A stretch of 64,000 nt of DNA. Origin: Gammaproteobacteria bacterium (GTDB lineage: Bacteria; Pseudomonadota; Gammaproteobacteria; JAJFKG01). A model generated the notes under the pieces. It was not told where the DNA came from. It saw only the letters and a program-made list of their open reading frames with translations, and did no database searches. Positions within the stretch are counted from its first letter, which is position 1; every line of letters begins with the position of its first letter. The stretch lies in NCBI GenBank assembly GCA_021773335.1, contig JAJFKG010000009.1, positions 41,045 to 105,044 on the forward strand, read 5' to 3'. Below are positions 37,706-47,790 of this stretch, piece by piece. The translations under genes were made by a program, and so were the position numbers.

Positions 37706-37970
37706 ACTAAGGTTACTCCTCTTGCTCTTAATAAAAGGTATTGTGGAACATAAAAATTATTACAGATTTGAGCTGACTATACCGCAATGGTCTAACATTG
37801 CCCAGCACCTAGTTGCTTTTACGTAAAACCGCATAGATATTAGGCAAATAAAGCTATGCAGCCATAAAACCAAAATAGGGCTCTTCAGCCATAAAATTTA
37901 GTTATAGCGCGTCTATTTGGCACAGCTCTTGCGTCATAAATACTCCTTAATTCAATACGTTGGATAAAAC

Positions 37971-39290
37971 ATGGCTGACATTGATGCTCTCTATCAAGCC
38001 GCACTGGCAGCACACCAAGCCAATCATTTTCGTGAGGCTGCGCAACGCTATCAACAAGTGCTTGGGCTCGACCCCAAACATGCGGACGCCTTACAAGGTT
38101 TAGGACTTATCCATAAGCAAGCGATGAATTACGATGTTGCGCGCGAATTACTCGAGCGCGCAGTACGCAGTGCACCCAGCCGTCCCGACATCTTGAGTAA
38201 TTACGCAGCGGTACTGCGTGATTTAGAATTATTCGATGAATCTGTCAACGTCTTTGAGCACGCAGTAAAGCTTGCTCCCAATCACCCGATGATTAATGTC
38301 AATATGGCTCTAGCATTACATCAACATGGCGACAAGCAAAAAGCTGCGCAGTACTGTGAACATGCCATCCAATGCGATCCACAGTGTGCACCCGCTTACT
38401 TGGCACTGGGTGATGCCTTACTCGAAATTGATCCACAGCAATCACAACAAGCATTCACCAAGGCCCTTGAAATACAGCCTGAGCTTCACAAAGCACAAGA
38501 AAAACTCGTGATTGTATTAATCGCCAATAACCAAGCACAAAAAGGTTTGGAAAAAGCCCAACAGTGGTTAACCAACCACCCTGGCGATATCGATGCCATC
38601 GCACAAATCGCCACAGCGTTACATGCCCTCGGCCGTCACGTCGAAGCACAACAATTAGTGGATTTTGAAAACTTACTCATATCGCATGAAACGCTTGTTC
38701 CGGAAGGTTATAACAGCATTGAGGACTTTAATGACGCTTTGTATCAACACGTATTGCAACATCCTAAATTAACGCGCTGCGTACAAAAACACGCTACTAC
38801 AAACGGCTTGCGTGTCGATAATATTCTCACGCCCCCCAAAGGTCCCGTTGAGTTATTGGAGCAAGCGATCTATCGTGGTGCTAACCAATATATCGAGCGC
38901 ATCCAAACAATTTTGCCAAGCAATCACCCACTATTGCAGATACATGTAAAAAAAAATGTCTGGCGTCCACATGCATGGGGTGTATTGCTTGAATCACAAG
39001 GTTACGAGACACCACACTACCACCCTTCTGGCAAACTCAGTGGCGTCTATTACGCACATATACCTGAGGCCATTAGCGATCAAGCCGATGATGACACTGC
39101 TGGCCATATCGAATTTGGCACACCCGATCCCGCCTATAAACAAGAAAGCGGCTTTGACGTCGTTAGCATAAAACCAATAGCTGGGACAATGCTATTTTTT
39201 CCTTCGTATTTTTGGCATCGAACAATCCCATTTACCAGCGAAGAACAACGCTTGAGTATTGCTTTTGATTTAGGTATCGGCGCAGCATAA
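37971..39290 (+). CDS. TPR protein fused to a 2-oxoglutarate/Fe(II) oxygenase-like domain
   Basis: 439 residues. Residues 1-200 hold about five TPR units (YQAALAAHQANHFREAAQRY, HADALQGLGLIHKQAMNYDV). The C-terminal domain (about 310-439) is oxygenase-like: HYHPSGKLSGVYYAHIP supplies the first iron His, FPSYFWHRTIPF the distal His, and RLSIAFDL the 2-oxoglutarate Arg. It is likely cytoplasmic. The target, perhaps a peptide or protein, is unknown. The next gene, a methyltransferase-like protein 16 nt away, suggests a two-step modification pair (inference). Confidence 0.85.
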   Translation: MADIDALYQAALAAHQANHFREAAQRYQQVLGLDPKHADALQGLGLIHKQAMNYDVARELLERAVRSAPSRPDILSNYAAVLRDLELFDESVNVFEHAVKLAPNHPMINVNMALALHQHGDKQKAAQYCEHAIQCDPQCAPAYLALGDALLEIDPQQSQQAFTKALEIQPELHKAQEKLVIVLIANNQAQKGLEKAQQWLTNHPGDIDAIAQIATALHALGRHVEAQQLVDFENLLISHETLVPEGYNSIEDFNDALYQHVLQHPKLTRCVQKHATTNGLRVDNILTPPKGPVELLEQAIYRGANQYIERIQTILPSNHPLLQIHVKKNVWRPHAWGVLLESQGYETPHYHPSGKLSGVYYAHIPEAISDQADDDTAGHIEFGTPDPAYKQESGFDVVSIKPIAGTMLFFPSYFWHRTIPFTSEEQRLSIAFDLGIGAA

Positions 39291-39306
39291 AAGGAACTAT
39301 CAACCC

Positions 39307-40056
39307 ATGATAAAAATCTACAATATCGCCGACCTCAAAATCTTTAGTGACCGCATTGGCAGTATCTATGGCACAGAAGATTGGTGTTTATTTCTCTACT
39401 CTTTAGTTAAAATGCACAAACCCAAAACCATTTTGGAGTTAGGTTGTGGCTGTGCCGCTACTACAATGTGGATGGCTCAAGCGGTTAAAGAAAATGAAGC
39501 AGGCCATATATGGACAGTGGATGATGGTCGGGATTGGCAAAATGTCTTAGAAGGCAATGATAATTTATTTTTAGGGGATGAGAAAATTGCAGCATTCCCA
39601 GATTATATTGCACATTTAACCCAAAAATTTGAGCTTGAGGGATTTGTCTCACTCATCTCAGATAAAATACCGCCCTTCCCCAGTTTAGAAGCAAAAATCG
39701 ACTTACTTTTTTCAGATTTTTCACATGGCGCGAATGAAATCATTAAGATTCTTGGCCACTACTTACCGCAAATGTCTGAGTGTAGTTCTATCTTTATCGA
39801 TTCAGCATCGACTGCATTTCCTTCATATGCATTGTTAGAAATGCTGCTCCCACAATTAAACCAAGGTAAAATACCAAGAACTTTACTAGCAGCTATCGAT
39901 GAAAAATCACGTAAAGCTGCGCTTGAGTTTGTGCGTAACAGTCAATTTACTTTGGTGCATATCACTGAAGATAAACATCGCTCACAAAATAGTACTGCGT
40001 GGTTGAAGATACAACCTGTAGATATACGGCCGTATCCGAGGACTAATTTTCATTAG
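39307..40056 (+). CDS. Class I SAM-dependent methyltransferase-like protein
   Basis: 249 residues with a Rossmann-like core. ILELGCGCAATTMWMAQAV (about 41-58) is SAM-binding motif I, HIWTVDDG the acidic strand-2 region, and KIDLLFSDFSHGA motif IV. It could be an O-methyltransferase or a cephalosporin-hydroxylase-type relative. AAAGGA lies 9-14 nt before ATG, immediately after the TPR-oxygenase gene, so co-translation is likely. R3 begins 35 nt after its stop. Confidence 0.75.
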   Translation: MIKIYNIADLKIFSDRIGSIYGTEDWCLFLYSLVKMHKPKTILELGCGCAATTMWMAQAVKENEAGHIWTVDDGRDWQNVLEGNDNLFLGDEKIAAFPDYIAHLTQKFELEGFVSLISDKIPPFPSLEAKIDLLFSDFSHGANEIIKILGHYLPQMSECSSIFIDSASTAFPSYALLEMLLPQLNQGKIPRTLLAAIDEKSRKAALEFVRNSQFTLVHITEDKHRSQNSTAWLKIQPVDIRPYPRTNFH

Positions 40057-40090
40057 GTTGAAACTTCGGATATGTAGCTTTAATTCTTGT

Positions 40091-40210
40091 GTAGCCTACT
40101 GTCTTTGCGTCAAGCTCATATGTAGGCTTGATAAGCGCGTGAGCGCGCCAAGGGAATGTGTTGCCAAATCCTGCTCCTTGATGCGCCCCTACGGTGCTTA
40201 TCAAGGCTAC
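40091..40210. repeat. R3: dispersed nested-palindrome element
   Basis: The left flank (40091-40125) differs from R1 at three positions. Outer arms GTAGGCTTGATAAGC (about 40122-40136) and GCTTATCAAGGCTAC (40196-40210) have one mismatch. Inner arms are GCGCCAAGG and CCTTGATGCGC, partly decayed. It belongs to the CTTGAT-core type like R1. It sits between the convergent methyltransferase and MFS genes and ends 2 nt before the MFS stop. Confidence 0.85.
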
Positions 40211-40212
40211 AA

Positions 40213-41847
40213 CTAAGACTTATTTTCACCAGCCTCTTCTGCTCCCGGGCTTACTTTTGGCAAGCCATTGGTTCCAAACATAAACAACAAAACAATGATC
40301 GCCAAAGAAAACATTGATTTACGCGCAGCTAGCAAACGGCTTTCTTCATTAATATTTATCAAGGCTTGTTGTTGCTCTTTAGGCAACTTGGTTTTTTGCA
40401 AAATTGATTCAACATCTTGATTACTCACAAAAGGCACATCCGTAACAATTTCTGCTTTCGCCCGTAGCGGGGCAGAGAGATAAGGTGAAGCTGCTGTGCG
40501 TGTTTTTACTGCGGCAGTCAAGCTGGTAATCAATACCGCGCCTACTAAAGCAATACCAATCGATTGTCCAATATTACGCATCGCACCCTGCACCCCCCCA
40601 GATTGCTCAGCATCATGCTCTGGCACCACTGAAGTAATCACAACACTCGCTTGCGAGGCAACTAAACCAATCCCCGCACCCGCTGCAAATAGTCCAAGCA
40701 GCAACAATGGATTAGTATCACTTGTCTCTAAGCCGTACATAATACCTAAACACGCTACCACTAACGTCATAATACCCAAACGGCACGTTAAGCGTGGCGA
40801 TGCATTTTTATTAAGTATTGGTGTACCCAAGGCATAAATCACCATCCCCACCGCAAACGTTGCCAAAACAAAACCCGTTTGAATCGCATTAAAACCAACA
40901 ACAACTTGCAAGTAAGTGACCACGATAAATGAAAAGCCGCCGATAAATAGGAAAGTCAGCGCTGTCATGTATAAGCCAGATTTAACCTGTGGCGTTTTTA
41001 AAAATAAGGAAGGGAAAAAGGCCGTGCCACCACGTTTTTCGATGCGTTCGCCCCAATGTACAAAAGCCCAAAATACGAAAATACCTGCCGCCACTAAGAA
41101 TGGTGACGGTGAGAGCCCCAGCATAGTAAACGGTGGTTTAATTGGTTTAAATATCCCCCATTCACTCACCGTTAGCAAACCGTAGTTCAGCAGGATCAAA
41201 CTGATGATAATTAACACTGCGCCTACGTAGTCGAAATGTGGCAAAGTCTTTGGTGGCTCTAGACGTTTTACGACTGCCGCTGCAAAAAACAAGGCTGCAA
41301 ATAAAACTGCTAGTGCTAAAAAGGCTTCACGCCATCCCCAAGTCACAATGATCCAACCGCCAATAATCGGGCCAATGGCATTAGCTAAACCATTTGCCGC
41401 CGCTAAACCACCAAAGGCTATCGCCTGATCGCGGCCGCGGTAGATTCCGGCAGTCAACCCCAACACCGCGGGGATTGCCATACTCGCACCTACCCCCGTT
41501 AATACCCGCGCCACATAGGTGAAGATGATCACACTAGGACTGATAAACGCAATCGTTTCACCCACCGCAAGGATAATCAATCCTGCTTGCAAGGTTCGTT
41601 TCCAGCCAATGATCAAACCGACTAAACCAAAGATCACCATCAACGCGCTCGCCGTCAACGGGTAAATCGCCGTTGCAATTTGCACTGCCGATACAGTCGT
41701 ATGGAAACTCACCACCAGAGCAGAGATAGCATTCGTTAAAATCGCATTATCGCCAGAAGTCCCAACTTGGATAACACAAAATATAAGTAAGGGAACCCAT
41801 TTAACAAAACCATTATTGCTTGATTGGGGCTGATTTTTCTGGGTCAT
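40213..41847 (-). CDS. MFS drug/solute exporter, DHA2-like (14 segments)
   Basis: 544 residues with about 14 hydrophobic segments. Loop 2-3 is GLIIGWKRTLQAGLI and the motif-C-like antiporter region is ARVLTGVGASMAIPAVLGLTAG. A long extramembrane loop (about 455-510) precedes the last helix, a common feature of DHA2 exporters of the EmrB/QacA type. The substrate is unknown. Upstream is the 217-nt divergent region shared with the next MFS gene. Confidence 0.88.
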   Translation of the reverse strand: MTQKNQPQSSNNGFVKWVPLLIFCVIQVGTSGDNAILTNAISALVVSFHTTVSAVQIATAIYPLTASALMVIFGLVGLIIGWKRTLQAGLIILAVGETIAFISPSVIIFTYVARVLTGVGASMAIPAVLGLTAGIYRGRDQAIAFGGLAAANGLANAIGPIIGGWIIVTWGWREAFLALAVLFAALFFAAAVVKRLEPPKTLPHFDYVGAVLIIISLILLNYGLLTVSEWGIFKPIKPPFTMLGLSPSPFLVAAGIFVFWAFVHWGERIEKRGGTAFFPSLFLKTPQVKSGLYMTALTFLFIGGFSFIVVTYLQVVVGFNAIQTGFVLATFAVGMVIYALGTPILNKNASPRLTCRLGIMTLVVACLGIMYGLETSDTNPLLLLGLFAAGAGIGLVASQASVVITSVVPEHDAEQSGGVQGAMRNIGQSIGIALVGAVLITSLTAAVKTRTAASPYLSAPLRAKAEIVTDVPFVSNQDVESILQKTKLPKEQQQALININEESRLLAARKSMFSLAIIVLLFMFGTNGLPKVSPGAEEAGENKS

Positions 41848-42124
41848 AAGTGATGCTCATCTGTTGGTTTACACGCAAGATTGTGTGCCGCATTGTATAC
41901 TAAAAAATCCTATAAAGTCAGATATTCTCTCGCATCCAGCCACCCAACAGCACAGTTCAAAAAATGAACTTAAAATAACTGGGAATTTAGTAGTTATCTG
42001 AAAAATTACACTTTTTTAAACTTACCAATATCGACTGCAGTAAAAAACGTGTAGTATTGCGGCGTTGGCAATATCAGCGCAATTCTGCGTCATACGAAAA
42101 ATAGCTCAAAGAACACATGGACCA

Positions 42125-43441
42125 ATGACTAAAAAGCAACCTCAAAAAATCCCTTATTTCGCAAGCATGAACCCGACCATACGCAAAGCTTTGCCCTGGT
42201 TCATTTGCATACTCGCCGCCCTCTTCTATTGCTATGAATTTATTTTACGTATTACACCCAGCGTAATGGTAACGCAGCTTATGCATGCCTATGGCATTAA
42301 TGCTGCAACTCTCGGCTTGCTATCTTCAGTTTATTATTACGCGTACACACCTATGCAATTGCCTGTCGGTATGCTGATGGATCGCTATAGCCCGCGTCGC
42401 ATGCTATCAATGGCTATCTTATTCTGTACTATTGGTTCTCTACTGATCGCCTCAATTATACACCTAAGCGTCGCTGAGGTTGCCCGCTTAATGATGGGCT
42501 TTGGTTCTTCCTTCGCTTTTGTCGGTGTATTAAAACTCGCAGCAAACTGGTTACCCTCACGTTATTTTGCATTAATTTCAGGTTTAACGACGACGCTAGG
42601 TATGTTGGGCGCTGTTTTTGGTGATGTCACTCTCACTAAGGTCGTCGACGCCGTTGGTTGGCAACATGCTTGGTTACTGATCGGCGCAGGTGGTGTTGTT
42701 TTATCACTCCTTATGTGGCTAGTTATTCGAGATCGTCCCTACCGTGTAGTCGCTGATAAAGATATTGGTGAAAAACACTGGGAGAAGGCATTCAGTTGGT
42801 TTAAGACTATCGTTAAAAATCCCCAGTTTTATTTATGTGGTCTAATCGGTGGAATGATATGGCTGCCTATTGCTGTCTTTGGCGCACTTTGGGGCTTAAG
42901 TTTCTTAGAATACGGTTTACACTTCAATGCTGAAATCGCAGCACGTGCCACCTCAATGTTATTTGTTGGCATGGCAATCGGGGGACCACTCAATGGCTGG
43001 CTCTCTGATTATTTTGGGCGGCGACGTATTTTCTTACAGATTGGTTCATTGGGTGCAGCAATTTTGTTTGTGATCCTAATTCACACGCCAAACTTGCATC
43101 CCCTAGGCGCCGATATTATTGTATTCTTTGTCGGTTTATTCATTGGCTGCCAACCCTTATGCTTCGCAATCAACCGCGAAATTAGCCCCCATCGTGCCGC
43201 CGGTACTGCCGTTGCCGGCACCAATTTTTTGGTTAGCTTAGGACCTATCTTATTTCAACCATTAATTGGCAAGCTACTCGATATCACCGAAGAAGGTAGT
43301 AGCGCAGCCACAGCAAAAATGGAAATCTTTACCTACCAAGATTATTCTCTTGCGTTATCTATCGTACCCACAATTTTGTTTATCAGTTTTATACTGACCT
43401 TCTTAGTAAAAGAAACCTATTGCAAACCCATTAAAGAATAG
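42125..43441 (+). CDS. MFS transporter (12 segments)
   Basis: About 438 residues from ATG at 42125 (MTKKQ); a TTG at 42065 and an ATG at 42167 (MNPTIRKAL) are also possible. About 12 membrane helices with MLMDRYSPRRML (loop 2-3) and WLSDYFGRRRIF (loop 8-9). The layout resembles MFS transporters of sugar phosphates, carboxylates or siderophores. The specific substrate is not evident. ettA follows after 62 nt. Confidence 0.85.
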   Translation: MTKKQPQKIPYFASMNPTIRKALPWFICILAALFYCYEFILRITPSVMVTQLMHAYGINAATLGLLSSVYYYAYTPMQLPVGMLMDRYSPRRMLSMAILFCTIGSLLIASIIHLSVAEVARLMMGFGSSFAFVGVLKLAANWLPSRYFALISGLTTTLGMLGAVFGDVTLTKVVDAVGWQHAWLLIGAGGVVLSLLMWLVIRDRPYRVVADKDIGEKHWEKAFSWFKTIVKNPQFYLCGLIGGMIWLPIAVFGALWGLSFLEYGLHFNAEIAARATSMLFVGMAIGGPLNGWLSDYFGRRRIFLQIGSLGAAILFVILIHTPNLHPLGADIIVFFVGLFIGCQPLCFAINREISPHRAAGTAVAGTNFLVSLGPILFQPLIGKLLDITEEGSSAATAKMEIFTYQDYSLALSIVPTILFISFILTFLVKETYCKPIKE

Positions 43442-43503
43442 TAGCCTTGACCTCCCGCCTCATTTCGATTACTTTGTGACCTTTAATACAAAGCAGGTTT
43501 CTC

Positions 43504-45180
43504 ATGGCACAATATATCTATACGATGAATCAAGTCAGTAAGGTTGTTCCACCCAAACGAGTGATTCTGGAGGATATTTCGCTATCTTTCTATCCCGGTG
43601 CGAAAATCGGCGTCCTCGGTTTAAATGGCGCTGGAAAATCAACGCTATTACGTATCATGGCCGGCCTAGATAATGAAATCAATGGGGAAGCACGTCCTCA
43701 ACCCGGCATTAGGGTCGGGTATCTACCCCAAGAGCCTCAGCTTGATGAGAGCAAAGATGTACGCGGTAATGTTGAAGAAGGCATTGCTGAAACCAAAGCC
43801 CTATTAGACGAATTTAACGAAATAAGCATGCGCTTTGCTGAACCCATGGGCGATGATGAAATGACCGCCCTATTAGAAAAACAAGCCAAATTACAAAACG
43901 CCATCGATGCTGCTGGCGCTTGGGAACTCGAGCGTAAACTTGAAATTGCTGCCGAGGCACTACGCTTACCATCTTGGGATGCGGATGTCAGTAAGCTATC
44001 TGGTGGTGAACGTCGTCGTGTCGCACTCTGTCGTTTATTGCTATCAAATCCCGACATGCTACTACTTGACGAACCTACTAACCATCTCGATGCCGAAAGC
44101 GTCGCATGGCTAGAGCGCTTCTTACAAGAATATCCCAGCACTATCGTGGCTATCACCCATGATCGTTACTTTCTTGATAATGTCGCTGGCTGGATATTAG
44201 AACTCGATCGCGGTCACGGGATCCCTTATGAAGGTAATTACAGTGAATGGTTAGTACAAAAAACTAAGCGCCTAGAACAAGAAGAGCGTCAAGAAAGCGC
44301 ACGTCAAAAAGCCTTAAAACACGAATTAGAATGGGTTAAACAAAGTCCCAAAGGACGTCACGCTAAGAGCAAAGCGCGCTTAGCACAATTTGAAGAGTTA
44401 AATTCAAAAGAATTTCAACAACGCAATGAAACGCAGGAAATATATATCCCGCCAGGTCAACGTTTAGGTGAGTTAGTTATTGAGGCTGAACATATTACTA
44501 AAGGCTTCGGTGATCGTCTGTTAATTGATGACTTAAGCTTTAACGTACCTCGCGGCAGCATTGTTGGTGTCGTCGGACCTAATGGCGCGGGTAAATCGAC
44601 ACTATTTAAGATGCTCATGGGTATCGAAAAACCTGACTCTGGTAGTTTGCGCTTTGGTGATACGGTTGAATTAGCCTATGTCGACCAAAGTCGGGACAAT
44701 CTAGCGGATGATAAAACCGTCTGGCAAGAAATCTCAGATGGCCAAGATATTATTCGCATTGGTAATTACGAAGTTAACTCGCGCACCTATGTGAGTCGCT
44801 TTAACTTCAAAGGTTCCGATCAACAAAAACATGTAAGCAATTTATCTGGCGGCGAACGTAATCGCGTACACTTAGCCAAGCTATTAAAGCGCGGTGGCAA
44901 TGTGTTATTACTCGATGAACCAACGAATGATTTAGATGTAGAAACCTTGCGTGCTTTAGAAGAAGCTCTGCTTGCATATCCGGGTTGTGCGATTGTTATT
45001 TCACATGATCGCTGGTTTTTGGACCGCATAGCCACGCATATTTTGGCATTCGAAGACGATAGCCATGTCGAATGGTTTGCTGGTAATTACAGTGACTATG
45101 AAGCGGATCGTGTTCGTCGCTTAGGCGCAGATGCAGCACAACCACATCGCCTCAAATATAAAAAAATTGAAACAGTTTAA
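43504..45180 (+). CDS. ettA: Energy-dependent translational throttle protein EttA (ABC-F)
   Basis: Soluble tandem-ATPase that binds the ribosomal E site and gates entry into elongation according to ATP/ADP levels. 558 residues. The first ABC domain has [11 protein letters not shown] and [12 protein letters not shown], the second [11 protein letters not shown] and [12 protein letters not shown]. They are joined by the basic linker with [21 protein letters not shown] typical of EttA. The N-terminus [18 protein letters not shown] is diagnostic. No membrane segments. Confidence 0.95.
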   Translation: MAQYIYTMNQVSKVVPPKRVILEDISLSFYPGAKIGVLGLNGAGKSTLLRIMAGLDNEINGEARPQPGIRVGYLPQEPQLDESKDVRGNVEEGIAETKALLDEFNEISMRFAEPMGDDEMTALLEKQAKLQNAIDAAGAWELERKLEIAAEALRLPSWDADVSKLSGGERRRVALCRLLLSNPDMLLLDEPTNHLDAESVAWLERFLQEYPSTIVAITHDRYFLDNVAGWILELDRGHGIPYEGNYSEWLVQKTKRLEQEERQESARQKALKHELEWVKQSPKGRHAKSKARLAQFEELNSKEFQQRNETQEIYIPPGQRLGELVIEAEHITKGFGDRLLIDDLSFNVPRGSIVGVVGPNGAGKSTLFKMLMGIEKPDSGSLRFGDTVELAYVDQSRDNLADDKTVWQEISDGQDIIRIGNYEVNSRTYVSRFNFKGSDQQKHVSNLSGGERNRVHLAKLLKRGGNVLLLDEPTNDLDVETLRALEEALLAYPGCAIVISHDRWFLDRIATHILAFEDDSHVEWFAGNYSDYEADRVRRLGADAAQPHRLKYKKIETV

Positions 45181-45197
45181 AATATTGGTGATAGGTT

Positions 45198-46268
45198 TTA
45201 ATAGTAGTAATTTAGGGCGACCACTGCACTTTCAAAATCTTCGTTATTACGCCCGGCAATGCTAAACCAAGCACCAGCAATAATGCCTAAGTGCTCATTG
45301 AAATTGTATTCTAGCGCCGGCGCAAGACTAGTTTCATTGCCACTTGGAGAGGTATTCACAGCCGCCATGCCTGTACTATTTCTGCCTGGCGTTCCTGAAA
45401 AACGTGTCCTGCCATTCATGGTATACAATACTTCAAATACCGGCACAATGTGTCGCGTCAAAGTATATTCAAAGGCTAAATCCGTCGAAAATTTTTGTCC
45501 CGGCTTCACTGTGCCATCCGTCCCATTTCCACCACCATAAGCATTATGGTTACGCACTGATACATGGCTTGGCACTGTATACGTTAGGCTCAAACGTGTC
45601 CGTAGAAAATGTTCATCATAAAAGTGTGTCAACTTTTGAAAATTTAAACCTACCGCAGTTTGAAATGAGCCAGCACCATTGGCATCTGTGCCCTCTGCAT
45701 TAGCATTGAGATCATTATAATTACCCGAAGGTAAGACCTCCTCAAGAGTGACCCGCAAATCAGGGATGACGGTGTGTGGCTTATCATTGAGTGCTTGAAA
45801 ACCGAGAATTACGCCAATATCCCCAGGACCAGAACCGTACTCGCCCTTATTATAATTAAAGTTGTAGGGTAAAGAATATTGTATATCCATGCGCGGCAAA
45901 ACACCTTGCGTAATGATCATGGTTGGATTAATAACTTTCTTGCCAGCACGCCGTTCTAAATGCCCACTGCTATTGTAAGTACCTATATCATTGGTAGCAA
46001 AAAGATAAGGCTCAAGATTGATATGCCCGGCTGGGATGGTGTGTCCTGCTGGTGCCAAAAGTGGCCCGGTATACCAGGGTGGCGGAGGCGGTGTTTTGCG
46101 TGTGTTGTCTTTATCTTTGTCAGCGGGCTTGCTTAGCGCTTTGATTGGTTCGGGGGCAGTGAGTACAGCTTGTGCATGCGCATCTTGTGCCACCGTCGCA
46201 GCTTCTGACGTCGCCAAGTACAGTACAGCCGCACACACAATCCCTATTTTTAGAAAAATTAGCTTCAC
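45198..46268 (-). CDS. Outer-membrane beta-barrel protein (transporter/MetA-like)
   Basis: 356 residues. A signal peptide (cleavage near TSEA-A, about 23-24) and a Lys/Pro-rich linker with PPPPPWYTGPLL precede alternating amphipathic beta strands. The protein ends in the aromatic sequence ALNYYY, expected for BAM-dependent outer-membrane insertion. The overall pattern fits the 'phenol degradation MetA'-type transporter family common in aquatic gammaproteobacteria. Substrate unknown. Convergent with ettA (17-nt gap). Confidence 0.75.
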   Translation of the reverse strand: MKLIFLKIGIVCAAVLYLATSEAATVAQDAHAQAVLTAPEPIKALSKPADKDKDNTRKTPPPPPWYTGPLLAPAGHTIPAGHINLEPYLFATNDIGTYNSSGHLERRAGKKVINPTMIITQGVLPRMDIQYSLPYNFNYNKGEYGSGPGDIGVILGFQALNDKPHTVIPDLRVTLEEVLPSGNYNDLNANAEGTDANGAGSFQTAVGLNFQKLTHFYDEHFLRTRLSLTYTVPSHVSVRNHNAYGGGNGTDGTVKPGQKFSTDLAFEYTLTRHIVPVFEVLYTMNGRTRFSGTPGRNSTGMAAVNTSPSGNETSLAPALEYNFNEHLGIIAGAWFSIAGRNNEDFESAVVALNYYY

Positions 46269-46796
46269 CCGGCCACACTCATACGCGAATCAATGAGCGC
46301 TTATTTTATAGAAGACTATGCGTATTGGCTAGGATAAAACACAAAAAACCAATATCGAGCTTGACTATACCCGTCGCGGCTTCAGGTACGAGGGGTATAC
46401 TAAACGTTTGTCTAATTTGGTGACGGCGGCTGTGATGCTGTTGGGCTTTCTGCTATTGGTGTTGGCGCACAAAATTCATTCCAACGCTTAAAGAGATATG
46501 CTTCAGCATCTTGATATGCAGGCCTTTAGCCGTAAACGTCACAAACAGGCCTTCGCAACCACCTTGTGTGACTTAAAAAAACACCGTTATCGATTACGAG
46601 TGAGAGTATTGTGTGGCGGAGCATAGTGCCCCCGGATTTGGGAAAGACCCGTTAAAATGCTCAAAGCAATGCAGTGTTGTTACGAGCATTTAGTTATGCC
46701 TAACTTTGGTGAAGTACTATGGTTATCACCACGATTTAAACACCTCAACGAAAATAATCACGCAACGAATACTGACACCGCTATTGATTTACTTGT
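46269..46796. other. Gap with decayed coding-like sequence
   Basis: 528 nt without an intact gene. Plus-strand stretches look coding-like but unrecognised: a frame around 46497-46625 (HLDMQAFSRKRHKQAFATTL) and a 47-codon frame 46657-46800 (MLKAMQCCYEHLVMPNFGEV...). The second ends over the stop of the next gene. I take them as remnants of one lost gene. Confidence 0.35.
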
Positions 46797-47078
46797 TTAA
46801 CTACGCCGCGCGCGTTGCTGATAATAAAAAGTCAACACTATTACCCATCCACAAGTAATCATTGCAAGTAAATAGCCTGCAAATAAAACGTAATCCTGAC
46901 GTTGATAACCATGTATCGCGGTAATCAATTGTATCAACCAAAATCCCACGAACGTAACGAGAGAAATCTCTTGGGCATCCTTTTTTTGCAATAACTTATA
47001 GGCTTGTGGGATAAATAATACTGCGTTGATTAACAAACCTAAGGCAAACGCAAACTCTGAAATGGCACTAAATGTCAT
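46797..47078 (-). CDS. SemiSWEET/PQ-loop small transporter
   Basis: 93 residues with three hydrophobic segments (about 8-25, 42-57, 65-85). The PQ-loop signature is FIPQAYKLLQKKDAQEISL. Such half-SWEETs form dimers that move sugars across membranes; the substrate here is unknown. A good isolated gene with ATG at 47078. Downstream, its stop abuts decayed DNA. Confidence 0.87.
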   Translation of the reverse strand: MTFSAISEFAFALGLLINAVLFIPQAYKLLQKKDAQEISLVTFVGFWLIQLITAIHGYQRQDYVLFAGYLLAMITCGWVIVLTFYYQQRARRS

Positions 47079-47189
47079 ATGATATTCCTTTTCATGAACA
47101 GAATTTAAAGCTTGAAGATTATAACGAATAATGTTGATAGAGAAAATAAAAAACTATTTTACGTTAACAGTAGTGCACATTACACCCTG

Positions 47190-47702
47190 TTATTTTTGAA
47201 ACATCTGCAAATACTCAGCATAACCACGCGCTTTTAGTTCACTCACAGGGATAAATTCCAATGCCGCTGAGTTGATGCAATAACGCTTAAAACTAGGTGC
47301 TGGCCCGTCAGCAAAAACATGCCCTAAATGAGAGTCAGCATCGCTTGAGCGCACTTCGGTACGTGTCACAAACAATTTACGATCTTTTTTGAGTGTCACA
47401 CTGTTATCATCAATAGGTTTGATAAAGCTTGGCCAACCGGTTTTTGAATCGTATTTATCAGTTGAACTAAACAAGGGCTGTCCAGAAACCACATCAACAT
47501 AAATACCAGGCTCTTTCTTATTCCAGTATTGATTAGCAAAAGCCGGCTCTGTGCCTTTTTTTTGCGTGACGTAATATTGTATATGGGTAAGCTTTTTCTT
47601 GAGGACATCGTCACTCGGCTTGGTATAGAGTTTTTCGGCCAAGCCAACTGTCACAGAAAATAAACTAATGATTGTGGCAAAAATAGCGGTCAGAACTTTC
47701 AT
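47190..47702 (-). CDS. msrB: Exported peptide-methionine (R)-S-oxide reductase MsrB
   Basis: Repairs oxidised methionine (R form). ATG at 47702 (170 residues) is favoured because AGAGG lies 7-8 nt upstream; ATG at 47708 is too close to it. A signal peptide (about 1-22) implies periplasmic location. Core motifs are [39 protein letters not shown] and the catalytic RYCINSAAL. The zinc-binding CxxC pairs of many MsrB proteins are absent (SGQPLF in place of CG.PLF), which is the zinc-free form. Confidence 0.92.
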   Translation of the reverse strand: MKVLTAIFATIISLFSVTVGLAEKLYTKPSDDVLKKKLTHIQYYVTQKKGTEPAFANQYWNKKEPGIYVDVVSGQPLFSSTDKYDSKTGWPSFIKPIDDNSVTLKKDRKLFVTRTEVRSSDADSHLGHVFADGPAPSFKRYCINSAALEFIPVSELKARGYAEYLQMFQK

Positions 47703-47790
47703 CGGCATACCTCTTGGTTGTTACTCTACAAGTATAGCAATCAAGACGCGATAGGGTAAAGATAGCTACGAATCAATGAAATAGCGAAAC

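Noticed and set aside
43737..44156. 139-codon frame antisense to ettA
   Set aside because: Ser-rich mirror of an unambiguous ABC-F protein.
45344..45703. 119-codon plus-strand frame inside the outer-membrane protein gene
   Set aside because: The minus-strand frame has a signal peptide and beta-barrel pattern; the plus-strand one does not.
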